From Hofstenia miamia (taxonomy: Eukaryota; Xenacoelomorpha; Acoela): DNA of 64,000 nucleotides. Positions 34,244-46,700 of this stretch are shown in pieces; positions within the stretch are counted from its first letter, which is position 1; every line of letters starts with the position of its first letter. The notes under the pieces were generated by a model, which did not search any database, was not told the DNA's origin, and worked only from the letters and a program-made list of their open reading frames with translations. A program made the position numbers and the translations under genes. The DNA lies in assembly GCA_004352715.1 (NCBI GenBank), contig SCFE01000060.1, positions 1,367,030 through 1,431,029 of the forward strand, written 5' to 3'.

Positions 34244-35073
34244 GATTAGCAGTTATTGCTCTTCTGTGATTTTTATCGGTGTTTCGACTTGGTGTCATCT
34301 CTTCATGTGATTATCGTTGCAAATGTTAAAACAAATAATCGAATGAAATGTTCATTTTCATAGAAACATACGGTAACAGGCGTATAGATAGCATCTGAAC
34401 AAGTTGAGCTTAATGCGCTTGTTAAAAACTAATAATTCAGTCGTTCCCTATCGACTATGTACTGAAATTTCGGAATCGTGAAAAATATAGATTTTTCATA
34501 GTCTATAGGATTTTCTCATTTGGACAATTTGGTGTAGATTTTTATTGATTTGAAATAACCGAACAAAACACATTGATCAGTGTATTCTTCGTAGTAAATT
34601 ACTCCTAGTCGTGGTTTAAACATGAATTCTAAACTCATGATTGTTAAAAGTTTGCGATTTAAGTGCTTGATCGTTAGTAAATTAATAACGAATTTTATAT
34701 TTTGAATGCGCAATTACGAAAAAATTTTAGAGTTGCAATTGGTAGTCGTAAAAAATTTTGGCATTCGATATAAATTTGAATGTTTTAATGTAATTAAATG
34801 CCCCTGTCTAAATAATCTTTATTTGAGCTAATGATATATTTCTTGATTATTCTTAAAATTTGCGAGTTTGTAAATTTGTTTAAATGACAAAGTAGAAATC
34901 CTAAACGCTTTTTATTATTGTTTGTTTACATGCAATGTAGTTGTATAAGAGAAAGAATAAACTAATGAGTTTTCATACGACAGTTATGAAAATGTATTGA
35001 AATTTGTATACATTTTTATTCAAGTTATTTTGTTCGATACGGTAACAAGTGATACAGTGGGGATACATTGTTG

Positions 35074-35117
<44 letters not shown>

Positions 35118-35412
35118 CAAAATATACAATTGATATCGCAGTATTTTATGTGAACCAAACCGAACCGACTCCCAAAATGTTGATTTCGAGAGGTCCTAAA
35201 AGTTTCGTTGTAATTACACAATTGAACAATATAATTAAATTTCAATAGATGTTTGAATTCTTTTTTATAAGTAATTTTAATTAGTAAAATATATTGACAA
35301 TTCAGTAGCAAAATTTGTGAAAAATCAATATTGCTTCATTGAAAGGAATAACTGCTTTATTAAAAAAAATTGGAACATTTAGAATTCAAAATCGTCAGGG
35401 TTCATTTTGAAG
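34244..35412. other. No gene; (TA)n at 35078-35118
   Basis: AT-rich DNA. Frames over the TA tract are artefacts. No domain recognised. Confidence 0.5.
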
Positions 35413-36412
35413 NNNNNNNNNNNNNNNNNNNNNNNNNNNNNNNNNNNNNNNNNNNNNNNNNNNNNNNNNNNNNNNNNNNNNNNNNNNNNNNNNNNNNNNN
35501 NNNNNNNNNNNNNNNNNNNNNNNNNNNNNNNNNNNNNNNNNNNNNNNNNNNNNNNNNNNNNNNNNNNNNNNNNNNNNNNNNNNNNNNNNNNNNNNNNNNN
35601 NNNNNNNNNNNNNNNNNNNNNNNNNNNNNNNNNNNNNNNNNNNNNNNNNNNNNNNNNNNNNNNNNNNNNNNNNNNNNNNNNNNNNNNNNNNNNNNNNNNN
35701 NNNNNNNNNNNNNNNNNNNNNNNNNNNNNNNNNNNNNNNNNNNNNNNNNNNNNNNNNNNNNNNNNNNNNNNNNNNNNNNNNNNNNNNNNNNNNNNNNNNN
35801 NNNNNNNNNNNNNNNNNNNNNNNNNNNNNNNNNNNNNNNNNNNNNNNNNNNNNNNNNNNNNNNNNNNNNNNNNNNNNNNNNNNNNNNNNNNNNNNNNNNN
35901 NNNNNNNNNNNNNNNNNNNNNNNNNNNNNNNNNNNNNNNNNNNNNNNNNNNNNNNNNNNNNNNNNNNNNNNNNNNNNNNNNNNNNNNNNNNNNNNNNNNN
36001 NNNNNNNNNNNNNNNNNNNNNNNNNNNNNNNNNNNNNNNNNNNNNNNNNNNNNNNNNNNNNNNNNNNNNNNNNNNNNNNNNNNNNNNNNNNNNNNNNNNN
36101 NNNNNNNNNNNNNNNNNNNNNNNNNNNNNNNNNNNNNNNNNNNNNNNNNNNNNNNNNNNNNNNNNNNNNNNNNNNNNNNNNNNNNNNNNNNNNNNNNNNN
36201 NNNNNNNNNNNNNNNNNNNNNNNNNNNNNNNNNNNNNNNNNNNNNNNNNNNNNNNNNNNNNNNNNNNNNNNNNNNNNNNNNNNNNNNNNNNNNNNNNNNN
36301 NNNNNNNNNNNNNNNNNNNNNNNNNNNNNNNNNNNNNNNNNNNNNNNNNNNNNNNNNNNNNNNNNNNNNNNNNNNNNNNNNNNNNNNNNNNNNNNNNNNN
36401 NNNNNNNNNNNN
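35413..36412. other. Assembly gap of exactly 1000 N
   Basis: Fixed-size scaffold gap. Confidence 0.97.
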
Positions 36413-36828
36413 GATACTGATGCAAATGAATTTGAATATTTCCCTTCCTGCATCTTGGATGATTAATAGCTCGTCTTTGCTATATCATTGAAAAAGTGCA
36501 GAATACCATTGAAAAAAAAATTGTATTAAGCAAAGTGAAAATTCAACCATACGATATACGTTTACATAGTTTTTCCTGTAAGCTATCAGTCAAAATTTCA
36601 TTTTATTGAGTATATGTAATAGGATGCAGATTATTGACTAGTCTAGAAACGGATTTTGGTGAGCTGTAGCCCACTCAATATAAACATCCTTTTTAGGTCA
36701 TAAAGCAGATATATATTTGGTGTAATCAACTTTGCAAGCATGAATTCCTTATTTGGTGTGTCTAGCCTTTTATTTTCTCTGAATGAGAAGTTGTCCGATT
36801 TTGCTTCATTTTCAATTGGTTTATTTAC

Positions 36829-37074
36829 TCATGTAATAACTTTTGCCTTCTGATTAAATTTTGTTATTATACCAGTTGAATTTCTGTATTCCAACGTCAT
36901 CCATGATTCTAGTATTTTATACACAACATCAGGTATAAAAGGACTACCTTTTACAGTAACACTAAAGTTATGGAAAGTGGAACCCTCAAAAGAAAATGGA
37001 AGTGGCAGTCTTTTGAAAATTTTAAGACACGAAAAGCATAGATTGAGAAATCGCATTCTCTCTGGACGAGACAT
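36829..37074 (-). CDS. Hypothetical 81-residue frame or 5' exon
   Basis: ATG at 37074 opens MSRPERMRFLNLCFSCLKIF, then RLPLPFSFEGSTFHNFSVTV and PFIPDVVYKILESWMTLEYR, ending in TGA at 36829-36831. The composition (Pro, Gly, Trp, varied codons with CpG) is more coding-like than its surroundings. AACTG|GTATAAT near 36878 could be a splice donor, making this a first exon running toward the gap. It follows the F-box gene on the same strand by about 660 bp. Family not recognised. Confidence 0.35.
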   Translation of the reverse strand: MSRPERMRFLNLCFSCLKIFKRLPLPFSFEGSTFHNFSVTVKGSPFIPDVVYKILESWMTLEYRNSTGIITKFNQKAKVIT

Positions 37075-37636
37075 TGCTCAAAATTTCACATAATTGACTG
37101 CAATTTCTGTTCAGTAATCGACAGTGCATCTTTGTGATGAGTCGTGGTGAAAAATTGACCTATACCGAAGTGATTCAGGGTAATTAAGTTTAACCTGATT
37201 TAACATGTTTTTAATTTGATTTTAACCTGTTTTAACAGTAATTGTAGGTAAATATAATAAATTAGTTAAACAATCGAAAAAATACTGTTATTTGCATGAA
37301 TGAATTATACATGTACATGCATAATGAAATCAATTCATTTTATTATTAGTCTTTTAACAGCACTTTATATTGAGATTCTCATGATCAGGGTTGGCATTCA
37401 CATAGATATTTTGCATGAAATCAAATCAACGGGCTCTTACTTATTGAAATAAAATAATATCAATTCAAGTCAACAAAAATTTTTTTATGATATCAATTCC
37501 AACTGTATTACATGTTTAGGCTAGAATATATTTGTTTTTCATGGAAGTTCACTAACTTTTTGCAGTTAATGCGTTTATATGAAAGACAAAGTTCATTAAA
37601 AAATACAAAATGCATGCTTGATTGCACTGCATTAAT

Positions 37637-37638
<2 letters not shown>

Positions 37639-37684
<46 letters not shown>
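37639..37684. repeat. (TA)n microsatellite
   Basis: About 23 TA units, 50 bp beyond the stop codon of the F-box gene and so probably within its 3' UTR. Confidence 0.95.
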
Positions 37685-37685
<1 letters not shown>

Positions 37686-37735
37686 CAGGAAGTAGTCCAA
37701 ATATGTTGGAGTGCATGACATTATAACGTGGGGTT

Positions 37736-39184
37736 TCATAATTTTGTCCAAGCCGGAGCGCGCTTCACATCATTGTCAGAAAAATATACAGTCTCTTTTT
37801 GTGTAGTTATCTGCACCAGATATTTACAGTTCTCCCGGATATTCACGATTTGCTCAATCTTCAGTTCCCAAACTGTATCCAATTTTAACGAAACTAGGTT
37901 AGGAAGAGATGGGGCAAGTTCATGAGATATGTATTCATTGCAATCAGTTTTGTAACAAAATCTCAATTTCTCAATACTGAGATGTTTACCTAGTTCTAAT
38001 TTATTTTCTCTACAGAAAAAATCAGGTACATTGAAAACTTGCAGTTCTTTTAAGTGCTTGCAGTTTTCTAGAAACATCTTTATACATTTTTTAGACGGAT
38101 TGAACAGGTCGAGCTTCACAAAATTTTCCGATTCCAAAAAGATAAATTTGGTAACATGCTCACAATAAAGTGTTCTTTTAAATTGCAAAGTTGGATTCTC
38201 GACATTGCGAAAGCGTATATCCGAGTGACAGTTATAATTTACAGAAGCTGAAAGTGTGTCCAGTTCCATATTTTCGATGACCTTGTAAAATAGTGGTATA
38301 AGACTCCAACATTCAGTTACTTCTAACTTCCTTAGGTTATGTCTTGCAGCGCAAATGAAACTGCCTGAAATTTGACTGGTATTTATTCTGAGACTTTTTA
38401 GATTCCAGTTCTTTCGCAATAGATTTGAAAGAGCTAAATCACAATCGAATGCAACCTGTGTCAAGTCTATAGATAATAAATTTTCAAGATTCATAGCATA
38501 TATCTCTGCAGAAGAGATTTCTGAATAAATAATTTTGTGCAATGCTAAGTGAGAAAGATTTGAAAAATTTGTAGATAGACTTTCAAATAGCCCTGAAAAA
38601 AACGGAATGATGCTACTAACTTCTAAGTGTGTTAATTTAGGTAAATTGCTTTTTGAAAACACTGGTTTAGGATTACATCCAGAAGAAAAACACCAATTCA
38701 ATGACAATTTGATCAGTCCAATTAGCTCAGTAAAAATGAAATAAAGTATATCGTATGAAGCCTCACATTGATAAAATGACAGACATTGTAAAGTTCTTAT
38801 ATAAGGAAAGTACGAACGTCCACTGTGTGTTAATCTAAAACAATAGGATAGTGAGAGTTGATAGATATTCGCACTAAGCATTATATCCATGCATTTTTCT
38901 AACATTCTATCTGTGAATTTTTTGCTATTAATTGATATGCTGTTGACTGCAGTAAAATCTATTGAGAAATTTGATTTGTCTAAAAAAGCATTGATTAATT
39001 GAACATCGTCATGAAGGTTTACATTTCGCCATAGATCTCTATCACTACTTAGAAGTTTCCAATGCTTGCAAACTCTTGATACAGAATTGTAGATCATCGG
39101 TGTTGATAAATAACTAAAAATCTGTATCCAAACATCATCGGGGATTTTATTCAGATCGAAATAACTTTGTTCAACTGCGTCCAT
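37736..39184 (-). CDS. F-box/LRR protein, 482 residues, apparently single exon
   Basis: ATG at 39184 is the first in-frame ATG (a TGA stands upstream in frame; the codons just before the ATG include no other Met). Residues about 11-56 are an F-box: LNKIPDDVWIQIFSYLSTPM, then SVSRVCKHWKLLSSDRDLW-RNVNL, with the L-P-x-x-x-x-x-I-F-x-Y-L and CKxW signatures. The rest has irregular leucine-rich repeats (LSLSYCFRL, LIKLSLNWCF, LPKLTHLEVSSI, LENLLSIDLTQ, LRKLEVTECWSLIPL, LKELQVFNVPDF, LPNLVSLKLDTVWEL). The expected role is substrate receptor of an SCF (Skp1-cullin-F-box) ubiquitin ligase, with the repeats choosing the target. The frame is intact over 1.45 kb, unlike all transposon frames here, so it is under selection or very young. 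Intronless structure could mean a retrocopy. Orthology to a named FBXL is not evident. Confidence 0.88.
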   Translation of the reverse strand: MDAVEQSYFDLNKIPDDVWIQIFSYLSTPMIYNSVSRVCKHWKLLSSDRDLWRNVNLHDDVQLINAFLDKSNFSIDFTAVNSISINSKKFTDRMLEKCMDIMLSANIYQLSLSYCFRLTHSGRSYFPYIRTLQCLSFYQCEASYDILYFIFTELIGLIKLSLNWCFSSGCNPKPVFSKSNLPKLTHLEVSSIIPFFSGLFESLSTNFSNLSHLALHKIIYSEISSAEIYAMNLENLLSIDLTQVAFDCDLALSNLLRKNWNLKSLRINTSQISGSFICAARHNLRKLEVTECWSLIPLFYKVIENMELDTLSASVNYNCHSDIRFRNVENPTLQFKRTLYCEHVTKFIFLESENFVKLDLFNPSKKCIKMFLENCKHLKELQVFNVPDFFCRENKLELGKHLSIEKLRFCYKTDCNEYISHELAPSLPNLVSLKLDTVWELKIEQIVNIRENCKYLVQITTQKETVYFSDNDVKRAPAWTKL

Positions 39185-40432
39185 TTTTAAACAGCCTAGA
39201 GAAGCACTAGTTATAAGAATATTCTCCAAAAACCAATGGGAATTGATGAATCATATTATTCACTTTGAAACAGTTGAACTGGTTCAATGAGTCATTAATG
39301 TCTTTTAGCACTAGCGGAATAAAATAGGAGAAAGTATAATTCCCTCATATTACTTGTTCTTGATTTTACAAGTTGCACCTAAATTCAACGTCAAAAACAT
39401 TTTAACTTTTGCCTAAATATTTCGAATAGAATATTGTCATTTATTCAAACAAAATTTACTTTTAAAACACTGCAATATATAAATTCTTAAACGTATCCAA
39501 AACACTACAGTTATAATAAGATTAAAAATATTTGCCAGCAGTAACTTAAACCTATACTAAATGCTGATGATTCAATTTCAATTAATATAATCGCAATAGT
39601 AGTATCACTCTTATATAATTACATATTGTGAAAATTTTATTTTTTAAAATCAAGGATATTATTATATATGCAAATGAGAAACAATACTGAAATGTTCACG
39701 AACAAATGAAAACTTTTCTATGAGAAAGGATAAAATAATTTAATGCATGCAATATTGCGCTTGAAATGAGCAATTCATTATATTGAACGAAATTAGATTA
39801 ATTGTGCATTGTACAAAAATTTACCGTAGCCAAATTCTCTTGAAATGCTGATAATTGTGTAAATTAGTTTAAATAATAGCTTATTTAATATTTAAAGTTG
39901 GGCTTACTTTATTTACATTGCAATGAAGAATACGGGTTGATAGTTACAAATGAAATTCACAGTATGTATTTACTTTGCAGTGAATGAAATAATGAAATTT
40001 CAATTTTCGAAAATTACTTAAATATATTGTAAATAAAATAATTTAGTTAACCCGAGTGTAGAAAAACGTTCGTGCAACACTAACGAGATTGAAGTAGTTG
40101 TAACATCTAAATAATTTACTAGTCAGTATATATATTAGTAAGTAGTAACCTACCAACTTTGATGATGAAACGTGCTACTTTGACAGTTAATTGTGGTTGC
40201 TTAATTAATTAATCCTTTTCATATAAGGCAAGGACTCCAAACAGACAAAATTAGTAAATGTGCAAATATTTAATTAATGTTTTTAGTTATTTCTAATAAA
40301 ATGTTTAACAAATAATAATGTAAATACGGTCAAAGTTAAATACTATATTAATTTTAATACTATTCTTTAAAATATCCATCTAATTTATTCACAAAGCACC
40401 TCTATAATTTGTAAACTCAACAAAGCGCCTTT

Positions 40433-40481
<49 letters not shown>

Positions 40482-40522
40482 GAAAATATTTGTTTCTTGG
40501 ATTTAGAATGATTTGATAAATA
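39185..40522. promoter_or_regulatory. Divergent intergenic region between F-box gene and SEC22
   Basis: The two genes point away from each other, so both promoters must lie in this 1.34 kb. It is AT-rich with no frame. A (TA)n tract at 40436-40482 ends about 40 bp before the SEC22 ATG. A short upstream ATG (ATG ATT TGA) starts at 40508. GGATTTAG just before it could be a cis- or trans-splice acceptor. No core promoter motif can be singled out in such AT-rich DNA. Confidence 0.5.
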
Positions 40523-40747
40523 ATGATTTTGATGACAATGATCGCCCGTGTATCCGACGGGATGCCTTTGTCGGCTTCAATTCATGAAGACGAGCAGGTA
40601 CTATCTTGTTTTAGTTACATTCGCTCATTTTTTATAGTTTGGTCGTGATATGCTTGAATATCAAACACAAGCAAAACAGTTGTTTAAAAGAATGAATCGC
40701 ATATCAGTGGATCGCTCTTCCTTTATCACTGGCCCTTATTTATTCCA
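40523..40747 (+). CDS. SEC22: SEC22 exons 1 and 2 with a 40-nt intron
   Basis: Exon 1 (40523-40597) encodes 25 residues ending IHEDEQ, phase 0. The intron is 40598-40637 (GTACTATC...TTTATAG), extremely short. Exon 2 (40638-40747) encodes FGRDMLEYQTQAKQLF to PYLF and ends two bases into the His62 codon before GTATGT. Confidence 0.93.
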
Positions 40748-43700
40748 GTATGTTTCAATGGCTATTTTTACATAATTTTTTAGAATTATTGTGCAAGTAT
40801 ATGAATTGATTAGTAATGTACTGAGAATTGAATGCAAATACGCGATATTTACTTTCTGGTTTTAATTTAATCATATAATTAGAATTTTGTTATATCGTTA
40901 CTTTGTACTTGTCAAACGGCTGTTTGGTAAAAGCAGTGTATATTTTTCAAATTTAGCATTGAAATTTGTATGGCAACAAATTTAAACTAATTCGTTTTTA
41001 ATAAATCTAATCTGAATAGAAATGCTATAATCCCCATATTCGTTTCAAAATGTTTTAATTTTTTTTCTAGTTTTTGAGTCCACTGTGTTAGAGAGTATAC
41101 TGTTAGTTATTGACTTTCTTATCTGACATTCATGCAAGATTTAATCCAAAAACAGCATTTAATAACAATTACGTTCATCGAATAGAATAGAGTTAATTTA
41201 ATTGCAACTAAGCTTACCATGGTATAGGTTTAAACTCCAACCTTCCAAGTAAAATTTGACAATTTAAAACATTTTTTATAATTTTAAGTTTACTCTTTTA
41301 GCCGATTATTTCTATCTGCAATGATCATTTTGAAAATTTCATTTTGTAATGTAAGTCGCATATTTAATTGAATCCTGGTATAAGGCTGTTTTATAAGTTA
41401 AGCAATGCGAAATTATTTTTCAATTATGTTTAATTGTAACACTTGTTAGTTATTTACTGAATTAGCACCTGTTTACTATATGTTTTAATATTTTTCTTTG
41501 CGCTAGCTAACCTAAGTGCAATACAGTTTTGACTAATGGCCATAGGGCGAATAAGGCTGAAAATTGCTGATTATGATAAAAGTAGTGAAATGTTACGTGT
41601 TTCAATAACTTGCTGTAATCGTCTCAACTGTGTACTAAAAACAAAAAGTTCACAAATGAAAAAATATATAGTTGTTTACATGAAAGTTTGCATTCACAAG
41701 CACATATTTGTGCAAGAATTACTTTTGTGCCTTCAAAATGATCTCATGGCTCCCCATTCGTAGGAGTGTGTCAAAACCGTATAAAGTACGGCTTAAATTG
41801 CTATCTCGTCCATACAACACCTGGGATTTAATTGACAAAGTTTGCTTTGCCAAAAAATATTTTGAAAAATAATTGCTGATAAGTGTGTAACTTCCTCAAA
41901 CTACTTTGGCACAATATGCGTGCCCATTAGCCCAACATGCAACAATATTGAAGAAATGCCAATTTGCACCTTTCACCATTTAATCAACAACATCAGTAAT
42001 TAAAAGAATAACATTTGAAAAATCTGTTTCAAGTTTCTGGATACAGTTTATAAATCATTCACGGAAAATTAAATGGTTTATTTTTGCCAAACATTTAGCT
42101 TCCAATAAATAATTACACCTGCTTCTGTTTCCAGCTCGCCTCTGATGATATTGCATATTGCATACATAGCGTTCAACAGTATCAGTTTTTTTTGTCAAAA
42201 GACGCCCGCTTTTTTATTTCTTGGTTTTTATTTCAATTTCGTTAACTGCTTTATAAATTAAAACCAGTATTTTTTACGGTTCTGATGACGGAATGTGTGT
42301 TCTACAACGTGTTCAGGAGAAAAGCTACCTGGCCAAATCATAACAAAATTTGTTATGTTGGTTGATTTAGGTCTCACAAAGTGTGTTCGCATAAAGACCA
42401 GTTTCGTGATCTTTTGTATTGACATGCTGTTGCACTAGAAATTCTTTTTCCCATGGCACAATAGCTTGGCAAGTGGAACAAAATATATTCTCAACTGGCT
42501 TTCACATTGTGTGCTTTTGAGGATATTTTTGATTTGAGGCCTTTGCCTTAAGAGTAATCAAACAATGCAGCTATAGTGTAATGTATGCAATGCAAATATA
42601 TTGTAGCAATTGCAATGTAGTAGCCAATGAGACTCAACTAAACATGATTTAATTATGAATCAGCGTGGATATATGCTGTAATAATTTCAACATTTGCAAA
42701 TTGCCCTCGCTATCTACTACTGCTATAAGTTTCCCAGTAACTTTGCGGCCATTTCGTTGAATAAAACAACTCTTCTTAACATCAAACTCTGGTGGCAGTT
42801 CATTTATGTGCACAGCTCCTATCTTTAAAAATCCTTAACCGTTTAATCTCTGCTAATCTTCATGTTTTTAAAAGTCGATTGATCCTTCTATTGTATGACT
42901 CTACACTACAATCACTTAACTTATCACTACTAGTATTTCATCTTCAGGTTGTTGACCTTCTTTTCTTCAACTCTTTTGTTAGGATCTTGATCGTTTTGAT
43001 TATATTCAATTCGCTCTTCCCACTCTACAGGCTCTGATGCTCCTACAGTCTTCAAACCAAAAGTCTCAGCTCTTTCTTCGTCCGCATTATTCCTCTTGCT
43101 AACTTACACTTTTCTTTGCTCTTCTTCCTCGATTTAATTGGCGATAACCTTATCGAAAGTGTTCAACCTGTGCTTACTTTTTTTTCGAGTGCTCGTTATT
43201 TTTTCTCTAATTTTCGATTGCTCTTAACGCCCTTACGGTTAATAAGGTTTTTTTGTTGTTACGCCAGTAATTTTATATTTCGTTCTCCGATTTTGACTGT
43301 TTCATTTTAAACATTTCGCGACTGTTTTAAACTCAAAATATTTCTCGCTTTTTTGTCATATGCGGTTATCCTGGACTTCTTGAACCACATGCGGGAGGTA
43401 TATATCTATAATATGCAAAGCAGCGAGCCGAATATTTTCACTGAGACTATCGATATCGACCTCGTTTTTATTTTTACCAATTATCGGGTACTACTTGTGA
43501 TTGATTCATTGATTTTTTGACAATCCGTGGTTATGCTTTTGTTATTAACTTTAAACGCTACATAGCAAAAAGATAAAAAAGCATTGAAAGACTTTTAAAT
43601 GGCGGTTAAGTTGCGGTAATGTTCATCAAAGCTGTTTTACATGCAGCTGTAATACTTTAAAAATCATTTTTTTGTAATTAGCGCACTTTTTTTAACAGCA

Positions 43701-46700
43701 ATTTGCTACTGCAAGTGTGCTAAAATTATAAAACGAAATGTATAACAGCAAAATGTTTTATTGATGTTCAACACAAATTCAATAATTTTCATCAAGTAGT
43801 GCTTAATACAACAGAAGTGACAACCATTCATTCATTGAAATAAAATCAAACGGCTTCATTCATTTCAAAATGTGTGTATACTTAAATAAGTAAAGAAAAC
43901 AATAAAACTATATAAATTTATGTATTTAATTCTTAAAGTAATTTATTTTTACAGCAGAATTAACTGTAGGCCTTAATAGCCTGTGTTTGATGATAAAACA
44001 GAACTTGCACAACAAAAGTACGCTGTAGCTTTTGATGAAAATTTACAAAAATCATCATCCTAATTATGTTAAAATCAGTTGTAGTACATTTGATACCAGG
44101 TAGAAGGCAATAAGAATAACAAAATGAAACAAATTTATTGAATTCATGTGAAGGATTCTGCAAACACATTTTCAAGACTAAGAACCATGTAAAATAGTCA
44201 CCAAAATTAGCAGATTTTGTAATGGTAATTGGCATACAATTGGTAGAATGTTAAATGGATATACTGAATTATTATTTTTAAGTATATCCACAATTGTAAT
44301 AATCATCAAAATACTATTTCATAAACACTTCCCTATTAATTTATGAAAAAATCATGTACATTTCGTGGATAAATAAAGCCAACTGAACCACATTAAAAAA
44401 TTAGATGGATCGGGTTTGTTACAAACCCATCTAGACGTATATCATATGACATACATCAAACGGTTCTCGTCTGAACGCCCCTTAAGTCCGTTTATCGATT
44501 ATGCAAATTACTTTGAAAAACTGTTGAAAATGACCAGTATTTTCCTACGCATTGTCGGTATTGTGAAACAACTTGAATGTGGATTGAAATAAATATGATT
44601 TTTTTTCTAGCAATAGTTTATTTTGCAGTTTGTAATATGCACTATGAGTTATATGCAAGGAACATATTTACAAAACTACAAACTACACTATGTACAATAA
44701 AAAAATTAAAATGATCACATATAAAATTATTAATAAATCAACACATTAAAATATTGTTTAAAAAAGAAATGCTACGATAAGCTGTTTTGCCATGTATTTA
44801 GACGCTTACTACTACCTAGAATTTTTTGATGTGAAAGTAGATTTTGTTTTAGTTTCTTTTTAAATATGTTTAGTGTTTTGGCAGTTCTAATTTCATCAGG
44901 TAGTGAATTCCAGCTGTTGCATGTGACTACTGAGAAGGATTTACTCCATGGCAAGCACCTAATTTTGCTGATATTTATGTATTTATTTGCACGCTTATTT
45001 ATTATGTAAAAGGTATTAAGAAAATCGAGTGAATTGGTTAACTTGTAATTGTGTTTGTACAAGGTGACAAGACTGGCAAACTGAATGTAGTATTTTGGCG
45101 CCAGGATTTGTGTTTCTTGCAATTTCTCTGCAATCATCTGTTTACTAATATTAAAAAATAATGTCACTGACCAGTTAAATACCTTGTTCAACCTTTCATG
45201 CTCAGCTATGCATAACCCGTTCAGAAGTGTGCATGCATATACAAAATTGCTCATAACTAAAGCATTCAACAGCTCTTTATTGCTTGTTATGTGCCTTATC
45301 TGCTGTAGGTAGCGGATCCCCATCGCCATTTTCCTAATTTTGCTGGAAACAAATCTCTTTAATGTCAATTGTTGGTCGATCTCTACACCGAGATATTTTA
45401 TGATGTCAACCTGATGTATGCTCACTCCTGACTCTACACTTAGTGAAATATCTTTGCATGACATCTTGCTAATAGGAGGAGAAAATATTGTGAACTGCGT
45501 TTTACTCATATTTATTTGTAATTGGTTGATGTTTAAATATTGAATTATGTTTCCTATATCTTTTTGCAGTTTTTCTACTGAAATTTTTACATTAAGGTCT
45601 CGTGTAATTAAGCAAGTATCATCAGCATACTGAATCACTTCACATTTAACCGATTCATGCATATCATTTACATACAAAGTAAACAAAATGGGTCCAAGTA
45701 CGGAGCCCTGCGGAAATCCCCTTTCTGTAGCTATGTACTTTGAAAATGTGGTCCCTATTTTAACTCTTTGTTCCCTTTTTTCTAGAAATGCTGCTATTAA
45801 TTCGATACTACTTGACGAAAAATTCTAATTTCCTAACTTTTTATATAGGATGTTAAAATTTAAACTGTCAAATGCCTTGCTCAGATCTAAAAGGGCGACT
45901 GCACTAGAGATATTCTCATTTAAGTGATATCTGGTACTTTCAGTTATGTAAAGAAGTGCATCTGTAGTGCTGTAAGACTTTCTGAATCCGAATTGTCTAT
46001 TGTAAAGCAAATTATTATCATTAATATAAGATATTATTTGATTGTATAGCAATCTTTCAAAGATTTTAGCAAATGGGTTGCTAATAGCTATTGGACGGTA
46101 ATTTTCTGCTAGCAGTGGATCTCCTTTTTTGTAGACTGGAGTAATGTCCACTCTTTTCAAAACAGATGGAAAATCATTTTGACTTATTGAATAGTTTATT
46201 GCGAATAATAAATGCTCTTCAAAATGAGTTATATATTCCTTAATTATAAATATAGGAATTCCCATACTTCCACAAGACTTTCTACTATCAATTTTGCGTA
46301 TGACATTTAGCAACTCTGCTTTGTTTACAAAATGGAAGCTAAACTTACTACTACATGTGTACTTCCTGTTCTTGCTATATTCTTTTTTAGTACCTTTATA
46401 CAAGCCAATAGCTTGAAAAACCTCATTAANTAATTTCCTAACTTTTTATATAGGATGTTAAAATTTAAACTGTCAAAAGCCTTGCTCAGATCTAAAAGGG
46501 CGACTGCACTAGAGATATTCTCATTTAAGTGATATCTGGTACTTTCAGTTATGTAAAGAAGTGCATCTGTAGTGCTGTAAGACTTTCTGAATCCGAATTG
46601 TCTATTGTAAAGCAAATTATTATCATTAATATAAGATATTATTTGATTGTATAGCAATCTTTCAAAGATTTTAGCAAATGGGTTGCTAATAGCTATTGGA

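Noticed and set aside
39185-39229. A 15-residue N-terminal extension of the F-box protein
   Set aside because: It would start at TTG. The first in-frame ATG is at 39184, after an upstream in-frame TGA, and the F-box begins normally from there.
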